Shown: in pieces, positions 53,938-62,552 of the stretch
How the letters are laid out: each line of letters begins with the position of its first letter
How positions within the stretch are numbered: the stretch's first letter is position 1
Notes under the pieces: generated by a model
Databases searched by the model: none
Told to the model about the DNA's origin: nothing
Seen by the model: only the letters and a program-made list of their open reading frames with translations
NCBI RefSeq assembly: GCF_900197595.1
Contig: NZ_FZLO01000005.1
Coordinates: forward strand, 1 to 64,000
DNA length: 64,000 bases
DNA from: Scatolibacter rhodanostii
GTDB lineage: Bacteria > Bacillota > Clostridia > Oscillospirales > Acutalibacteraceae
Direction: 5' to 3'
Translations under genes and position numbers: made by a program

Positions 53938-54566
53938 CATATTGGATAAAATTCAATTTTACATAATGAGAATAAAGTATCGCTTCAAGCTGATAATAAA
54001 AAAGGGAGGTGAGATATTTTGGATTTAAAAAAGCAAAAAGAAGAAAAGAAAAGAAGAAATGTACTGAAGTATGGCCGTTCAGGATTAATATGTCATGTTT
54101 TTTCAAGATATCTTACTCAGCATAATAACAAAGGATTTTATTAATATTGTGCACCTATCTTGCTACTGTTTTCAAACAAGCTTAGAAAATTCTTTGTTTG
54201 AAAGCAGTGTTTTTTATCTAGCAATTTATTTTATCGTATGTATTTACATAGGCATGATAAAAATATATAGGATAAGGATACAATGGAAAATTGGTCATCT
54301 TATGTAAAGGTATATAACTTCACATAAGCCGAAATAATAAATAAGTTAGTCGAAACTACCCTTAGATGGTGCTACATCTCAAACATGTAATGATAAAATA
54401 CTTTACATAGATTATATAGGGTTGTATTTTGTCAAATTTTAAGATTTATATCTTTATTAGCGTGAAAAACGAGATATCTCTTGCAATATCACAGCATTTA
54501 ACTTACACTTTTAGGGGACAAGTTATCTTTAGAAATTTATGTAAGTAGCTAGAAAGGGAGAAGAAT
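53938..54566. other. Gene-poor region
   Basis: A 629-bp AT-rich stretch. It holds one doubtful small open frame (54019-54144). A second frame at 54095-54307 (70 residues, hydrophobic) lacks a ribosome site. The two might be remains of one decayed membrane-protein gene. No tRNA or terminator is seen. Confidence 0.4.
54019..54144 (+). CDS. Possible small protein, basic N-terminus
   Basis: TTG 54019 is preceded by a very good GGGAGGTGAG ribosome site and encodes 41 residues beginning MDLKKQKEEKKRRNVLKYGR. I recognise no family. It may be the 5' end of a decayed gene, since the following DNA is open in another frame for 70 hydrophobic residues. Confidence 0.3.
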   Translation: MDLKKQKEEKKRRNVLKYGRSGLICHVFSRYLTQHNNKGFY

Positions 54567-55313
54567 ATGTCAGCAGACAATCAAAAATTTTTAGAAGCCT
54601 GTGATACGGTTATTGGTAAATCTCCTGTAAGAACTGGTATTGGGACATTAGGAGAAAAGACATTGCATGCAGTATTAAAAAATTATTTTGAACCTTATGC
54701 AGATAACCATGAAATTAAGATTGGTTCGTATGTAGCTGACATTGTTTCTGAACAGGGGATTATTGAAATTCAAACGCAGGGTTTCAATAAGTTAAGAAAA
54801 AAGTTGGAAAGCTTTTTAGCCTGTACGGATGTAACGGTGGTTTATCCCATTGCACAAACAAAGTGGTTGTGTTGGATAGACCAAGAAACCGGAGAAGTGA
54901 CAAAAAAGCGGAAAAGTCCCAAACGGGGACAAATCTACGATGCTTTTTTTGAGCTGTATAAAATCAAGCCGTTACTGAATCACCCTAACTTACATTTCTG
55001 TTTTACTTTATTAGAGCTTACAGAATATCGCTATCTCAATGGTTGGAGCGCCAATAAGAAAAAAGGTTCTTCAAGGTGTGACCGTATCCCCAAAAACCTG
55101 ATAGAGGAATGCTGGATTCACTCTGCTTATGATTATTCTGCGATGATACCTCAAAATCTCCCAGATAGTTTCACAACAAAAGATTTCTCTCAATTGGCTA
55201 AAATTTCACTTCGTGCGGCACAAACGGCAATGAATGTGCTGTATGCAGTAAATGCTGTTGAACGAGTGGGCAAGATAGGAAATGCATATTGCTATCAAAG
55301 GTCAAATCATTAA
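54567..55313 (+). CDS. Uncharacterised protein with PD-(D/E)XK-like core
   Basis: A 248-residue protein. The N-terminal 80 residues have a nuclease-like pattern: Glu30 in a first helix (GIGTLGEKTLHAVLKNYF), then YVADIVSEQGIIEIQT with Asp58 and Glu67-x-Gln69, followed by a helix rich in Lys (NKLRKKLESFLA). That order is the core of PD-(D/E)XK folds (E...D...ExQ). The middle has WLCWIDQETGEVTKKRKSPK, and the C-terminus a winged-helix-like region (TKDFSQLAKISLRAAQTAMN). No partner gene is adjacent. Function is unknown; DNA or RNA cleavage is a hypothesis. GGGAG precedes ATG. Confidence 0.7.
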   Translation: MSADNQKFLEACDTVIGKSPVRTGIGTLGEKTLHAVLKNYFEPYADNHEIKIGSYVADIVSEQGIIEIQTQGFNKLRKKLESFLACTDVTVVYPIAQTKWLCWIDQETGEVTKKRKSPKRGQIYDAFFELYKIKPLLNHPNLHFCFTLLELTEYRYLNGWSANKKKGSSRCDRIPKNLIEECWIHSAYDYSAMIPQNLPDSFTTKDFSQLAKISLRAAQTAMNVLYAVNAVERVGKIGNAYCYQRSNH

Positions 55314-55324
55314 AATACATAAAT

Positions 55325-55364
55325 AAAAGAACAGTTCAAGTACTTTCACTTGAACTGTTCTTTT
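55325..55364. terminator. Bidirectional terminator between orphan nuclease-like gene and gtfA
   Basis: AAAAGAACAGTTCAAGT (55325-55341) pairs perfectly with ACTTGAACTGTTCTTTT (55348-55364). It serves the two convergent genes. Confidence 0.9.
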
Positions 55365-55403
55365 AAAATTAAGTCTATATAAAGTAGCAAAGTAGAGATA
55401 AAA

Positions 55404-56852
55404 TTAGAAGCTCATAACTTCTTTGGCAATCCCATTTTCAGTGCAATTAATTTTCAAAGTTTTTTCTTTGAAATTGACACATAATTCGGCACGGCCGCCA
55501 TTATGCTCACGGATAATGTGAATGCTGTCATCTTCGCTAGGAGCTAATACGAATTCACCGTTAAAGGCATCGCAATTGTTACGGAAACGCATGAGGGAGA
55601 GGAGTGAATCGACAACAGGGCGCTCAATTTCGGTTTTGATTTCATCAACGGAATAATAATGACGGTTAATATCTCTGCCTACTTTTGTTTTTTCCAAAAG
55701 CTCAAGGTCGTTCTGACCGGCTAGCATACCGACATAATAGACTTGAGGAATACCGGGAGCAAAGAACTGGACAGCTCTTGCAATCAAGTAGTCTTTATCA
55801 TGGTTGCCTAGAGCAGAATAGTAGGTGCAGTTCACTTGATAAATATCCAAATTGTTGTAAGCAGAAGAGCTGTAAATCTTCTTGACGTTAGCACCAAATT
55901 TATAAATGTCTTCCTGTGTCTTTTTAATTTCATCATCAGGCAGCAGGTCTTTTACGTCGACAACACCAATGCCGTCATGTGTATCGAGAGTGGTAAACTG
56001 CTTACGTGGGCAAATGGTGAGCCAGTGTTTGAGATATTGGCTTTGGCCGTAATAGAGTGCGTTTAAAAGCAACATTGGCAGTGCAAAGTCGTATACATAA
56101 AAATCTTTGGATTCAATTTTCTGCTGCATCGTGTAGTGCTCATGAATCTCAGGGAGCAATGTCACACCTTGTGGTTTAAGAACATCATCCGCACGATAGA
56201 GCAACTCCCAAACATCCGGTTCAACAAAGAAGCAAGAGGTATCTGCTCGTTTGGTTGCATAAGCAAAGGCATCCAGACGAACAATAGAAACACCTTGTGC
56301 GGTTAAAAATTCAAGATTATCCTGAATAAACTTTTTGCCTGTATCAGAATTGCAGTTAATGTCAATTTGCTCTTCATCAAAGGTACACCAAACTTTTTCG
56401 CTGGTGCCGTCAGCAAAGTTTGCCATAACATAGGGAGCACGAGGCTTTCTTTTATAAATTAAATCGACTTGCTCTTCGGTTGGCTCGCCGCCTTCCCAAA
56501 AATCTTTATAGCGAATAAACAAATCTTTGTAAACAGAATTGTCTTTGTTTTTTAAGAAATCCTGATAATACTCACTCTTAGCCGAGATATGATTAATCAT
56601 ATAGTCTGCCATGAAGTAATAATTTTTAGTTAAAGCTTTGATGTCATCCCAGTCACCAAAAGCGGGGTCAACTTCGCGATAATTAAGAGGGGCAAAGCCA
56701 CGGTCACCAGAAGAGGGAAAGAAAGGAAGCAGATGAACTCCGCCTACAGCGTCACCAATCAGATTTTCCAAAACGTATTTTAAATCTTTCAGATTATCTC
56801 CCATAGAGTCGGAATAGGTGATAAGCATAATCTTGTTTTCAATTTTTTTCAT
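55404..56852 (-). CDS. gtfA: Sucrose phosphorylase (GH13_18)
   Basis: A 482-residue GH13 enzyme that splits sucrose with phosphate into alpha-glucose-1-phosphate and fructose. The catalytic set is visible: nucleophile Asp194 in VRLDAF, acid/base Glu235 in LLPEIHEHY, and transition-state Asp290 in TTLDTHDGIG; length fits sucrose phosphorylase (about 480-505). Related GH13_18 members act on sucrose-6-phosphate or glucosylglycerate, so specificity should be held loosely. It diverges from the LacI gene, has its own promoter and a CAAACGGTTG operator, and shares the operator type with the sugar importer. Starts at ATG 56852. Confidence 0.92.
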   Translation of the reverse strand: MKKIENKIMLITYSDSMGDNLKDLKYVLENLIGDAVGGVHLLPFFPSSGDRGFAPLNYREVDPAFGDWDDIKALTKNYYFMADYMINHISAKSEYYQDFLKNKDNSVYKDLFIRYKDFWEGGEPTEEQVDLIYKRKPRAPYVMANFADGTSEKVWCTFDEEQIDINCNSDTGKKFIQDNLEFLTAQGVSIVRLDAFAYATKRADTSCFFVEPDVWELLYRADDVLKPQGVTLLPEIHEHYTMQQKIESKDFYVYDFALPMLLLNALYYGQSQYLKHWLTICPRKQFTTLDTHDGIGVVDVKDLLPDDEIKKTQEDIYKFGANVKKIYSSSAYNNLDIYQVNCTYYSALGNHDKDYLIARAVQFFAPGIPQVYYVGMLAGQNDLELLEKTKVGRDINRHYYSVDEIKTEIERPVVDSLLSLMRFRNNCDAFNGEFVLAPSEDDSIHIIREHNGGRAELCVNFKEKTLKINCTENGIAKEVMSF

Positions 56853-56882
56853 AATTTGTAGCTCCTAAGTTATTCGATATAT

Positions 56883-56892
56883 CAAACGGTTG
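56883..56892. promoter_or_regulatory. LacI-family operator in gtfA promoter
   Basis: CAAACGGTTG with flanking TATC and TCAT. The same core, TAAACGATTGACAT, occurs at 58192. It lies 10-20 bp downstream of the gtfA -10 (minus strand), a position that blocks transcription. Confidence 0.7.
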
Positions 56893-56902
56893 TCATATAC
56901 TA

Positions 56903-56931
56903 AAAATAAGGTATTTCATAAAAATTGTCAA
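56903..56931 (-). promoter_or_regulatory. gtfA promoter
   Basis: Minus strand TTGACA (56926-56931), 17-bp spacer, TATTTT (56903-56908), followed by the operator and then the gtfA start. Confidence 0.7.
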
Positions 56932-57011
56932 TACTAAGGGTGCAAAAGCATTAATTTAGTGTTAGAATGTCAATTAATTTAACAATTAATCATTTAAATT
57001 ATGTAAATTTA

Positions 57012-57041
57012 TTGAAAATAAGAGCGGTTATCTGCTATAAT
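57012..57041 (+). promoter_or_regulatory. lacI-type regulator promoter
   Basis: TTGAAA (57012-57017), 18-bp spacer, TATAAT (57036-57041), 68 bp before the regulator. A related dyad, ATGTCATCGATTGCAT (57064-57079), lies downstream and may allow autoregulation. Confidence 0.7.
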
Positions 57042-57109
57042 GTAAACATAAACCCATGTCAATATGTCATCGATTGCATAAACACAAGGGAAAATGAGGG
57101 GAATTACAC

Positions 57110-58096
57110 ATGGCAACACTAAAAGATATTGCGCAAAAAGCGGGCGTAACCACCACAACAGTATCACGTGTCATTAATAATCGCGGATATATTAGTGAAC
57201 AAACCAGAGCAAAAGTGTTTCAAGTAATGGAAGAATTAAACTATCACCCAAATGAATTGGCTAGGGCACTGGCAAAAAAGCATAATAGTACAATTGGAGT
57301 GATTGTTCCTCATATTTCTCATCCTTTTTTTGCCAATTTAATCAGTAATTTAGAGTCATCAGCCATGAAAAAAGGCTATAAAATTCTTTTGTGCAATTCG
57401 AAAGATAAGCAGTCCAAAGAAATGGAATATTTGGAAATGTGCATATCAAACCGAGTGGCGGGCATTATATTGTGTAGCAAATATGTTGATGCAAAAAAAT
57501 TCTCAAAACTGAACATTCCCATTGTCAATTTAGAGCAGGAAGATAGCTTTAACGCCATTAGCATTCAGTGTGATAACTACGAAGGTGGCAGAATGGCCGC
57601 ACAGCACCTGATTTCTTGCGGATGTAAGAAGATTTTGCATTTTGGTGGTATTGCAGGGAAAAACATGCCTGCCGACCAAAGGGCACAAGGTTTTACAGAT
57701 GTTTGTGAGAGTCATAAGGTGCTTAGTAAGGTAGTGCTCACAGATCAATCTGCTTATGGCACTATGAATTATCACGGTGTAATTGAGTCTGTGTTAGAAG
57801 AAAACAGAGATGCAGATGGCATCTTTGCCAGCAGCGATTTGATAGCAGCACAGGTGGTTCAGGTTTGTAATGCAATGGATATTAAAGTGCCGGAAGATGT
57901 ATGCTTGGTTGGCTTCGATGATGTCTATATTGCTCAATTAACAACACCTACAATCACGAGCATTCATCAACCCATTCGTAAAATGGCAGAATTATCAATC
58001 GATTGCATTGATAAAACCCTAAATGGAGAAGTTGTGCCTTCAAAAATCACTTTACCGGTTACATTAATAAAAAGAAATTCTACTAAAATTGATTGA
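57110..58096 (+). CDS. LacI family transcriptional regulator (sugar utilisation)
   Basis: A 328-residue repressor with the LacI helix-turn-helix and hinge (LKDIAQKAGVTTTTVSRVIN, residues 4-23; LARALAKKHNSTIGV) and a periplasmic-binding-protein-like effector domain (VPHISHPFFANLISNL; LVGFDDVYIAQLTTPTITSI). It is flanked by gtfA (divergent) and the ABC sugar importer (same direction), both with matching operators, so it very likely controls sucrose or related sugar use. GAGGGG lies about 12 bases before the ATG. Confidence 0.92.
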   Translation: MATLKDIAQKAGVTTTTVSRVINNRGYISEQTRAKVFQVMEELNYHPNELARALAKKHNSTIGVIVPHISHPFFANLISNLESSAMKKGYKILLCNSKDKQSKEMEYLEMCISNRVAGIILCSKYVDAKKFSKLNIPIVNLEQEDSFNAISIQCDNYEGGRMAAQHLISCGCKKILHFGGIAGKNMPADQRAQGFTDVCESHKVLSKVVLTDQSAYGTMNYHGVIESVLEENRDADGIFASSDLIAAQVVQVCNAMDIKVPEDVCLVGFDDVYIAQLTTPTITSIHQPIRKMAELSIDCIDKTLNGEVVPSKITLPVTLIKRNSTKID

Positions 58097-58191
58097 TATA
58101 AAGCATTTTTACTGCGATTATTGACTTTTTATTTAGGATAGTATCTAATAAAATAGCTCAAATAACTTGATAAATATAAAAAATAGCTATG

Positions 58192-58207
58192 TAAACGATT
58201 GACATAA
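58192..58207. promoter_or_regulatory. LacI-family operator overlapping importer -35
   Basis: TAAACGATTGACAT shares AAACGnTTGnCAT with the gtfA operator at 56883. It overlaps the -35 TTGACA, so bound repressor would exclude RNA polymerase. Confidence 0.7.
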
Positions 58208-58227
58208 AAGAAAGTAAGGTGTATAAT
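58199..58227 (+). promoter_or_regulatory. Consensus promoter of sugar ABC importer
   Basis: TTGACA (58199-58204), 17-bp spacer, TATAAT (58222-58227): a perfect sigma-A consensus, suggesting strong expression when derepressed. Confidence 0.85.
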
Positions 58228-58310
58228 CACGGCATAGTCCAATATTTTTGGTTAGGACATCTTTATTTTTATTGTAAAAATGTCTAAAGATTTTAGGAGG
58301 TAAAATTCAC

Positions 58311-59843
58311 ATGAAAAAAACAAAGAGAATTTTATCACTTCTTTTAGTTGCCGTTATGGTGTTTGCTCTTGCATCATGTGGCTCAAAAGGCAGTGACAAT
58401 TCTAAAACCAGTTCAACAGGTTCCGAAGCATCTGGTGCTGCGGAGAAGCCTACCGCTACTGGAGACTATGACTTATACATTTTCAACACCAAGGGTGAAA
58501 ATGCTGACGCCATGGAAGCTGCCGGTAAAGCGTTTGGCGAAGAAAAAGGCGTTACTGTTAAAGTTTTCTCACTGGGTTCAGGTACAAATAGTGATGATAC
58601 ACTGAGAACAGAAATGAACTCCAAAAACAAACCCGCTATTTTCTCTACCATGAATTCACAAGCTTTGGTTGAATGGGTTGAAGGCGGCTTTGCTATGGAT
58701 CATGCCAAAGCAACCAACGAAGAATTCAAAAAGCTTGTCAGTGAAATTCCAGAAGGATTCAACTTAACCGACGGTACAGCTAACTATGGTGTTCCTTATA
58801 ACGTAGAAGGTTATGGTTATATTGCTGACACACAAATGCTCAGCGATTTATTCGGTGCTGATAAGCTAGATTCTTTCCTCGCTGCTTTCAAAACAGCAAC
58901 CTATGAAGAATTTGAAGCAATGGTTCACACTCTTGAAGCTTATATCAAAGAGGGAACAGCCGGTACAGTAACACTCAGCGGAACAGACTTTGCAACAGCT
59001 GCTGAAAAAACCGGTAAAGCTACAAGCCTCGAAGGCGTTTTCTCTGTTGCCGGTTCTGAAAAATGGACATATGGCGACCACTTTGTAAACATCGCAGTTG
59101 ATGCAGTTTTTGCTAACTCTAAAGCCGCTTCACAAGCTACACTGGCTGATTTAGAAGCTGGCAAAGGCGCTTTCAAAGCTTATGCAAAAGCACTTGATTT
59201 GAAAACTGCAAATGCTACCACAGAAAGAGGACCGGAACTGATCAACGCTACTACAAACGGCTATGATCCTTCTGTTGCCAACTTTGCAAACAGCAAAGCT
59301 ATTTTCTTGAAACAAGGCAACTGGGCTTATGAGAACATTAAGAAAGCCAACGCTGAAATTGCTGACAATCTAACATTCTTACCGGTTAAAATGCCTTTCA
59401 CACAGGATGATATCAAGGTAGAAGGTTTGACTGTTGACCATATGTTAGAATCTATTCCGGTATTTGTACCAAACTATTATGTAATTAACGACAAAGTAAG
59501 CGATGAAGAAAAAGAATTGGCACAAGAATTCCTTGTATGGCTCAATACTTCAGAAGCTGGACAAAAATTTGTTGTAGAAGACATGGCATTCATTCCTTAT
59601 AATGCTGACCCTGCAACAACTTCTGCTGGTTATAGCTTAGGCGATTCTATCATTTCTTATATTGCTGATGGCAAAACGCTCACCAATGCTTATGCTGGTG
59701 CACCGGCTGGTTGGTCAACCGATACTTTTGGTCAGTATATGATGGAAAACTATGTTAACAAAACAGAGTGGACTGATGCTGACTATGACACCATTGCTGA
59801 TTATATCATTTCAAGCTGGGCAGAGATGGCTAACCTTTCCTAA
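58311..59843 (+). CDS. Sugar ABC transporter substrate-binding lipoprotein
   Basis: A 510-residue family-1 binding protein. The signal peptide has lipobox LASC (Cys23) and a Ser/Gly linker. The mature part (YDLYIFNTKGENADAMEAAG, GVPYNVEGYGYIADTQML, KQGNWAYENIKKA, VPNYYVINDKVSDEEKELAQ) is typical of MalE-like oligosaccharide binders. AGGAGG precedes ATG. It is first in a three-gene importer unit under a LacI-type operator; with sucrose phosphorylase nearby, sucrose or a glucoside is the likely ligand. No ATPase is encoded here, so it probably shares a MsmK-type ATPase from elsewhere. Confidence 0.92.
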   Translation: MKKTKRILSLLLVAVMVFALASCGSKGSDNSKTSSTGSEASGAAEKPTATGDYDLYIFNTKGENADAMEAAGKAFGEEKGVTVKVFSLGSGTNSDDTLRTEMNSKNKPAIFSTMNSQALVEWVEGGFAMDHAKATNEEFKKLVSEIPEGFNLTDGTANYGVPYNVEGYGYIADTQMLSDLFGADKLDSFLAAFKTATYEEFEAMVHTLEAYIKEGTAGTVTLSGTDFATAAEKTGKATSLEGVFSVAGSEKWTYGDHFVNIAVDAVFANSKAASQATLADLEAGKGAFKAYAKALDLKTANATTERGPELINATTNGYDPSVANFANSKAIFLKQGNWAYENIKKANAEIADNLTFLPVKMPFTQDDIKVEGLTVDHMLESIPVFVPNYYVINDKVSDEEKELAQEFLVWLNTSEAGQKFVVEDMAFIPYNADPATTSAGYSLGDSIISYIADGKTLTNAYAGAPAGWSTDTFGQYMMENYVNKTEWTDADYDTIADYIISSWAEMANLS

Positions 59844-59979
59844 GCACAAAGGTCTTATGAAGTTTTGTTTCATAGACGCTAACATTAACTGAAAACAGTT
59901 TGGCAAGAGGCCGCACGGGAGAATCTAAGTTCATATTTAGAGTCTTATGTGCGGCATTCTTGAATAAATGGAGGACAAA

Positions 59980-60876
59980 ATGGACAGATATTATCGAAAA
60001 AAATTCCTGCCGTTGGCTCTTCCTGCTTTAATTTTATTCTTCTTGGTAATCATCATACCTTTTGTGGTGGGAGTTATATATTCGTTTACCGGTTGGAGAG
60101 GCACCTATTTTGCAGGCGGAGAACATTTTTGGGAAGCTTTTGTCGGTTTTGACAATTATATAAAAGCATTCAAATCAAAGAAATTTATAGATGCTTTTAT
60201 TTATACCCTTAAATTCACTTTGGTGGCTGTTATTGTCATCAATATAGTTTCTTTAGGAATGTCATTGATTGCAACAAAGCTTAGACATGCAGCGTCAATT
60301 TATCGCACAATTTATTTTTTGCCCAACCTCTTGGGCGGTTTAGCATTAGGCTATATTTGGCAATTTGTATATGAAATCATTTTTTCTAAGATTCTTTTTG
60401 CGAAAGACGGTTTGATATCCATTCCCGCACTTGTAAATATGACGCAAGACAACACAAAGGCTCTTTTTGCCCTTGTTATCTTGTTTACATGGCAGATGGC
60501 TGGCTATATGATGATTATCTATACAACCGGCCTGAACAACATCCCCAAAGATTTGCCTGAAGCAGCATCGATTGATGGAGCAAATGCATGGCAAGAATTC
60601 AGACATATTACAGTGCCTATGCTCATGCCTTCTTTCACCATTGTTTTCTTCCTCACTTTGTCCAAATGTTTTATGTTGTTGGACCAAAACGTTGCCTTGA
60701 CAGACGGCAATTTTGGAACGAGAATGTTGGCGATGCAAATTTTGAGAACCACAAGAGACGGTTCTCCGCCTGATTATGGTCTTGCACAGGCACAAGCCGT
60801 TATATTCTTTGTGCTGATTGCAGTTGTAAGCCTGATTCAAGTATCAATTACTTCTAAGCAGGAGGTGGAAATGTAA
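59980..60876 (+). CDS. Sugar ABC transporter permease (MalF-like)
   Basis: A 298-residue, six-helix permease with coupling loop LPEAASIDGANAWQEFRHIT (about residues 195-214). ATG 59980 follows GGAGG; it overlaps the second permease by one base. Confidence 0.92.
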   Translation: MDRYYRKKFLPLALPALILFFLVIIIPFVVGVIYSFTGWRGTYFAGGEHFWEAFVGFDNYIKAFKSKKFIDAFIYTLKFTLVAVIVINIVSLGMSLIATKLRHAASIYRTIYFLPNLLGGLALGYIWQFVYEIIFSKILFAKDGLISIPALVNMTQDNTKALFALVILFTWQMAGYMMIIYTTGLNNIPKDLPEAASIDGANAWQEFRHITVPMLMPSFTIVFFLTLSKCFMLLDQNVALTDGNFGTRMLAMQILRTTRDGSPPDYGLAQAQAVIFFVLIAVVSLIQVSITSKQEVEM

Positions 60877-61721
60877 TGACACTGGGAAAACAAAAGAAGG
60901 TTGGACAAATTTTCTCTCACATTCTGCTTGCCGTGATTGCGCTTTCCACTTTGGCACCGCTTGTGCTGCTTGTGATTAACTCCTTTAAATCAAATAGTGA
61001 AATCGTAGACTCGCCTGTTGCTTTGCCAACCGAATGGTCTCTGAAGTATATCATCAGTGCCACAGAACAAATCAACTTTTTTAAATCCATATGGATTACT
61101 TTTGCCATTACTTTTATTTCTGTTTTGCTGCTTGTTATGGTGTCGTCCTTGTCAGCATGGGTTATGGTTCGCAGTAAGAGCAAGCTGGCCGTGTTCATGT
61201 ATTTAGGTTTTACAGCTGCTATGCTGATTCCTTTTCAGTCCGTTATGTATCCTTTGCTTGACATCTTTGAGAAGCTTGGTCTGAAAAATATCCCAGGGCT
61301 TATCATCATGTACGGCGGATTTGGTCTTAGTATGTCCGTTTTCCTTTATCACGGCTTTATTAAGAGCGTACCTCAATCTTTAGAAGAAGCTGCCATTATT
61401 GATGGAGCAAACATATTCCAGATGTTTTTCAAGGTAGTATTCCCGCTGCTAAAGAGTATTACAGTGACCGTAGTTGTTATCAATAGTATGTGGATTTGGA
61501 ATGACTACTTGCTTCCATTCTTGGTTATCGGAAACCGTGAGGGTGTCAAAACGCTGACCTTGGAGCTTTATTTTGCCAAGCTGACTTCTGGTCAATACGG
61601 CAATCCGTGGGAACTCATTTTCCCGGCTGTATTTGTAACCATTATTCCGATTGTCATCTTGTATATCTTCTTGCAGAAATACATTGTGGCCGGTGTGGTA
61701 GACGGAGCAGTTAAACAATAA
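60876..61721 (+). CDS. Sugar ABC transporter permease (MalG-like)
   Basis: A 281-residue, six-helix permease. Coupling loop LEEAAIIDGANIFQMFFKVV, and a WNDYLLPFLVIG segment typical of MalG. It ends the importer operon before the terminator at 61728. Confidence 0.92.
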   Translation: MTLGKQKKVGQIFSHILLAVIALSTLAPLVLLVINSFKSNSEIVDSPVALPTEWSLKYIISATEQINFFKSIWITFAITFISVLLLVMVSSLSAWVMVRSKSKLAVFMYLGFTAAMLIPFQSVMYPLLDIFEKLGLKNIPGLIIMYGGFGLSMSVFLYHGFIKSVPQSLEEAAIIDGANIFQMFFKVVFPLLKSITVTVVVINSMWIWNDYLLPFLVIGNREGVKTLTLELYFAKLTSGQYGNPWELIFPAVFVTIIPIVILYIFLQKYIVAGVVDGAVKQ

Positions 61722-61727
61722 AAAAGT

Positions 61728-61764
61728 ATCGGACATAACTGAAAAAGTTATGTCCGATTTTTCT
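61728..61764 (+). terminator. Terminator of sugar importer operon
   Basis: ATCGGACATAACT (61728-61740) pairs with AGTTATGTCCGAT (61746-61758), then TTTTCTT. Confidence 0.9.
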
Positions 61765-61792
61765 TGCCTGCTGATAATATAAATAAACATTA

Positions 61793-61829
61793 AAAGCGGG
61801 ATACAAGATGGATTCTTGTATCCCGTTTA
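61793..61829 (-). terminator. Terminator of ferritin gene
   Basis: GCGGGATACAAGA (61796-61808) pairs with TCTTGTATCCCG (61813-61824); on the minus strand it is followed by CTTTTAA. Confidence 0.8.
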
Positions 61830-61838
61830 GCAAATCTA

Positions 61839-62351
61839 TTAAAGCGTGAGGGAAGGGGCGCTGTAGGCACGAGAACCCAACTCTTGGTCTAGCATATAAA
61901 GTCCTTTGGGGTCTGAACCGAACAAATCCATACGAAGCAGCAAATCGCTTGCTGTGGCTTCCTCTTCGCCTTGCTCTTTGATAAACCAATCTAAAAACTG
62001 GCAAGTACGATAATCTTTTGCCTCAGAAGCAGCTTCATAAATAGCATGAATTTGTGAGGTAACATATTTCTCGTGTTCAAGAGAAATCTTGAGCGGAGAA
62101 ACCAGTGATTCAAGACTCGTATTAGGTTTTGCGATGGCTTCAAGTGTGACAGCGAGATCATTGTTTTGCATATACTGCATGAATAACAAAGCATGGTCAC
62201 GTTCTTCTTGTGCCTGAACTTGATACCAGTTGGCAAAGCCTTTTAGGCCCTTTTCAGCAAAATAATTCGAAAAATTTAAGTATAAATAGGCTGAATAAAA
62301 TTCTTTGTTTACTTGTTCGTTGAGTAGGTTAGATACTTTTTCATTTAACAT
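61839..62351 (-). CDS. ftnA: Ferritin
   Basis: A 170-residue, four-helix iron-storage protein of the FtnA type. Ferroxidase ligands are seen as Glu17 (VNKEFYSAYLYL), EERDH in the second helix, and later Glu residues in EHEKYVTSQIHAIYE and DWFIKEQGEEEATA. It stores iron as a 24-mer cage and protects from oxidative stress. GGAGAATG-type ribosome site precedes the ATG. It is a single gene; no Fur box was confirmed. Confidence 0.93.
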   Translation of the reverse strand: MLNEKVSNLLNEQVNKEFYSAYLYLNFSNYFAEKGLKGFANWYQVQAQEERDHALLFMQYMQNNDLAVTLEAIAKPNTSLESLVSPLKISLEHEKYVTSQIHAIYEAASEAKDYRTCQFLDWFIKEQGEEEATASDLLLRMDLFGSDPKGLYMLDQELGSRAYSAPSLTL

Positions 62352-62506
62352 GATAACATTCTCCTTTTTTAATTAAATTGAGAGGGTATCGACCGTTTGT
62401 CATAGTTCCTCTCATGTACATATTTTGACAATTCCATTATATACTGGCTACGTGATAAATACAATCCCTTAGCAAAAATTGAACGACAAACTAGATGAAT
62501 AAAATG

Positions 62507-62536
62507 AAAAGCCGTTCTTTTGAAAGAACAGCTTTT
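62507..62536 (-). terminator. Terminator after sigE
   Basis: AAAAGCCGTTCTTT pairs with AAAGAACAGCTTTT with one mismatch (62507-62536); T-runs occur on both strands. It lies 17 bp after the sigE stop on the minus strand. Confidence 0.75.
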
Positions 62537-62552
62537 ATAACAGAATAAACTT

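Noticed and set aside
54095-54307. 70-residue hydrophobic open frame
   Set aside because: No ribosome site and Phe/Ile/Tyr-rich composition expected of AT-rich non-coding DNA; noted only as possible gene remains.
60346-60840. 164-residue minus-strand open frame inside the MalF-like permease gene
   Set aside because: It is a shadow of a well-conserved gene; composition is unlike a real protein and there is no start signal.
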